Source: an uncultured Lachnospiraceae bacterium
GTDB lineage: Bacteria; Bacillota; Clostridia; Lachnospirales; Lachnospiraceae
Length of the DNA stretch: 56,531 nucleotides
Assembly: GCA_934351835.1 (NCBI GenBank)
Contig: CAKRJP010000016.1
Coordinates: 1 to 56,531 of the forward strand
Direction of reading: 5' to 3'
In this document: positions 54,280 through 56,531 of the stretch, in pieces
Layout of the letters: each line of letters starts with the position of its first letter
How positions within the stretch are numbered: the stretch's first letter is position 1
The notes under the pieces: model-generated
Seen by the model: the letters and a program-made list of their open reading frames with translations, nothing else
What the model was told of the DNA's origin: nothing
Databases searched by the model: none
Program-made: the position numbers and the translations under genes

Positions 54280-55761
54280 TTATTTAGTCAATACCATCGA
54301 CACTGCATGTTTCCAGCCATCGTACTTGCGGTCTCTGCGCTCTTTGTCCATCTTCTGGCTATATGTAATACGATTGAGTTTCTGGAAGATTTCTTCTCCC
54401 CACACACCAAGCGCAAGTCCCGCTGCATAAGCAGGTCCGATTCCGGAAAGCTCTTCAGAATCCGGAACTCTTACATTTGCCTCTACGATATCACTCTGGA
54501 ACTGCATCAGGTATGCATTTCTTGTCGGTCCACCGTCTACACGAAGTTCATCTACCGTTACGCCGGCATCCTCACTCATTGCTTTCACAATATCTGTAAT
54601 CTGATATGCAATACATTCAACACCAGCCCTAACTACTTCTTCTTTTCCGGTAGTTCTCGTCATTCCTACGATTGCTGCCGATGCGTAGCTGTCCCAGTAA
54701 GGAGCTCCAAGTCCGGAAAATGCCGGGATCAGATATACAGAATCATCCTGCATAGCTGACTTTGCCAGTTCCTCGGTCTCTCCCGGTGATGAGATCAGTC
54801 GCAGATCGTCCTTCAGCCAGGTGATCGTAGCTCCTGTATAATTCAGGTTTCCTTCCAGAACATAATTTACTTTGCCACTCATGCTCCATGCAAGAGATGT
54901 TACAACTCCATGAGTACTGAATACCGGCTCCTCACCGATGTTCATCATGATAGAAGATCCCGTTCCGTAAGTTGCCTTTGTCATACCTGGTTTCAGACAC
55001 CCCTGACCAAACAGAGAGCCATGAGAATCACCTAACACTCCATGGATTGGAATCGGTTTCGGGAATACTCCCTCAAAATCTGTCTCTCCAAAATCAGAGT
55101 TAGAATCCACAACTTCTGCCATATTTTCAGGATTAATCCCAAACAGGCCACACACATATTCATCCCATTTCAGGTCTACAATATTAAACAACTGTGTTCT
55201 GGATGCATTGGAATAATCTGTCTTGTACACTTTTCCACCAGTCAGCTTATATACCAGCCAGCTATCCACAGTTCCATGGCAAATCTCACCTTTATCTGCT
55301 GCTTCTTTTGCTCCATCTACATTTTCAAGGATCCATGCAATCTTAGATGCCGGGAAATATGGTGACAGGTTGATTCCTGTTCTCATCCTGACATCTTCTG
55401 CCACTCCACCTGCCGCTACGCGGTCACAGAGTTCTGCAGATCTTGCACACTGCCAGACAATCGCCTGTCCATAAGGTTCTCCAGTTACTTTATTCCATGC
55501 AAGAGTTGTCTCTCTCTGGTTACTGATTCCGATTCCGACAACGGAACCGCTGTCGATACCGGATTCTTCTACCAATCTTTTTACAACTTCGATTGTATTC
55601 TGATAAATCTCTGTAGGGTCGTGCGACACCCACCCTTTATCATTGATAATCTGTTCATGAGATTTATCTGTTCGTCTGATCAGGTCTCCACTTTCGTCAA
55701 ATAATAACGCTTTTGTTCCCTGGGTACTCTGATCAACACTGATAATATATTTTTCTGCCAT
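54280..55761 (-). CDS. FGGY kinase, glycerol-kinase-like
   Basis: A 493-residue kinase resembling GlpK throughout: VDQSTQGTKALLF, GISNQRETTLAWNKVTGEP, YSNASRTQLFNI, TYGTGSSIMMN and GGPTRNAYLMQFQSD. The GlpK residues after VWQ (usually DRRT) read CARS here, so the substrate pocket is changed. It overlaps the end of the transketolase subunit (TAATG). With the neighbouring dehydrogenase and transketolase, a ketopentose or branched ketose is more likely than glycerol. Confidence 0.85.
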   Translation of the reverse strand: MAEKYIISVDQSTQGTKALLFDESGDLIRRTDKSHEQIINDKGWVSHDPTEIYQNTIEVVKRLVEESGIDSGSVVGIGISNQRETTLAWNKVTGEPYGQAIVWQCARSAELCDRVAAGGVAEDVRMRTGINLSPYFPASKIAWILENVDGAKEAADKGEICHGTVDSWLVYKLTGGKVYKTDYSNASRTQLFNIVDLKWDEYVCGLFGINPENMAEVVDSNSDFGETDFEGVFPKPIPIHGVLGDSHGSLFGQGCLKPGMTKATYGTGSSIMMNIGEEPVFSTHGVVTSLAWSMSGKVNYVLEGNLNYTGATITWLKDDLRLISSPGETEELAKSAMQDDSVYLIPAFSGLGAPYWDSYASAAIVGMTRTTGKEEVVRAGVECIAYQITDIVKAMSEDAGVTVDELRVDGGPTRNAYLMQFQSDIVEANVRVPDSEELSGIGPAYAAGLALGVWGEEIFQKLNRITYSQKMDKERRDRKYDGWKHAVSMVLTK

Positions 55762-56531
55762 TACACTAACTCCAATGCTTTCTCAACAATACCATCTGCA
55801 TTTAATCCATAATAGTTAAATACTTCTTTTGATGTACCTGTGATTACCGGCGCATCCGGAAGTGCCATATTCACTACTTTTCTTGGGCATTCGCTTCCAA
55901 CCACCTGGCTGACCATAGAGCCAAGTCCACCAAACGGTGCATGCTCTTCTATCGTAATTACTGCTTTTACTTTTTCTGCTACTTTTACGATTGTCTCTGC
56001 ATCCAGTGGTTTTACACAGTACATATCAACAACCGTTGCACTGATTCCTTTTTCTTTCAGGATTGCTGCTGCATCTACTGCCGGTTTCACCATCTCGCCA
56101 CATGCGATGATCGCTATATCTGTTCCTTCGGTGATCACAGTCGCTTTATCCATCTCAAATGGCACATTGCCTTCTTCGTAAACATCATCTACAGCATTTC
56201 TTCCCACGCGTATATATGCCGGTTTGTCATCCTGAAGCAACGCTTTCATCAAGCACTCCGTCTGAAGCCTGTCACTTGGAAGATACACTCTCATATTCGG
56301 CACCGCAGACATCGCTGCGATATCCTGCGCAGAATGATGGCTCATTCCCAGGGCTCCGTAGCTTACACCGCCGCTGATACCGATCAGCTTTACATTTGTA
56401 TTAGAATATGCCACATCTACTTTGCACTGCTCGTAACTCCTTGTTGATAAGAAGCACGCCGGAGATGCTGCATATGGTTTCTTACCGCATTTTGCAAGTC
56501 CCGCCGAAATACTTACCAGATTCTGCTCTGC
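55761..56531 (-). CDS. Transketolase C-terminal subunit (5' end outside window)
   Basis: The frame is open to the window edge, giving 256 residues without a start. AEQNLVSISAGLAKCGKKPY, GISGGVSYGALGMSHHS and VVDMYCVKPLD are from the pyrimidine-binding and C-terminal domains of a two-subunit transketolase. The stop overlaps the kinase ATG. The N-terminal subunit should lie just beyond the right edge. The GTG at 56414 is not the true start because conserved coding sequence continues upstream. Confidence 0.9.
   Translation of the reverse strand, partial: AEQNLVSISAGLAKCGKKPYAASPACFLSTRSYEQCKVDVAYSNTNVKLIGISGGVSYGALGMSHHSAQDIAAMSAVPNMRVYLPSDRLQTECLMKALLQDDKPAYIRVGRNAVDDVYEEGNVPFEMDKATVITEGTDIAIIACGEMVKPAVDAAAILKEKGISATVVDMYCVKPLDAETIVKVAEKVKAVITIEEHAPFGGLGSMVSQVVGSECPRKVVNMALPDAPVITGTSKEVFNYYGLNADGIVEKALELV

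Noticed and set aside
56415..56531. GTG at 56414 as the true start of the transketolase subunit
   Set aside because: The frame continues to the edge with clear transketolase sequence (AEQNLVSISAG), so the gene is cut by the window.

Overview
The window looks like chromosomal DNA of a low-to-mid GC anaerobic Firmicute, most likely a gut Clostridium-cluster XIVa organism (Lachnospiraceae). The support is indirect: strong AGGAGG-type Shine-Dalgarno sites, TTGACA/TATAAT promoters, a type III glutamine synthetase, the murB-rapZ-whiA-HPr block, a DUF2520-panB pair, BspA-type leucine-rich-repeat surface proteins, and no respiratory or mobile genes. No rRNA, insertion sequence, prophage or CRISPR array was seen.

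Layout. 1-5792 (minus) is the N-terminal ~1930 residues of a giant secreted LRR_5/Big_2 surface protein whose 3' end lies outside the window. 5979-10283 (minus) is a Gld-like ABC-2 transporter operon. 10560-13752 holds a metallophosphoesterase and, divergently, a bifunctional homocysteine methyltransferase/methylenetetrahydrofolate reductase. 13847-16339 (minus) is a polar amino-acid ABC transporter with a structured leader that may encode a short peptide. 16478-18606 holds tRNA-Leu and DUF2520-panB. 18676-19412 is a six-tRNA operon (Pro-Gly-Arg-His-Gln-Lys). 19443-27646 is housekeeping: a phosphodiesterase, an RdgB-type pyrophosphatase, an RNA methyltransferase, type III glutamine synthetase, class II fructose-bisphosphate aldolase, tRNA-Glu and a lipid kinase. 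27756-30739 is murB-rapZ-whiA-HPr, where the HPr is a Crh-like protein with Glu at position 15. 30869-35300 holds a CNNM/CorC transporter, a sigma-70-like protein that lacks key regions, a ThrE-type exporter, and an amidase with a SPOR domain.

The most unusual part is 35347-49622. A divergent DeoR-type regulator faces a long minus-strand gene set: E1-alpha, E1-beta, an aldolase-like protein with altered active-site residues, lipoyl E2, E3, an FGGY kinase, lipoate ligase and an SGNH hydrolase. These are followed, probably from additional promoters, by a fused dihydroxyacetone-type kinase, an HD protein, a triosephosphate-isomerase-like protein with an altered loop 6, an RpiB-like isomerase and a HAD phosphatase. 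The kinase plus TIM-like plus RpiB-like trio is the signature of tetrulose (erythrulose) phosphate metabolism. Combined with an acetoin-dehydrogenase-type lipoate complex, it suggests an uncharacterised polyol or ketose route that ends in an acyl-CoA plus a phosphorylated short sugar. The substrate is not determined by the sequence.

49663-53026 is a small operon of a trigger-factor-like lipoprotein, a histidine phosphatase and an M24 aminopeptidase. 53182-56531 is the start of a second polyol-type cluster: a zinc alcohol dehydrogenase, a glycerol-kinase-like FGGY kinase and the C-terminal subunit of a split transketolase that runs off the right edge.
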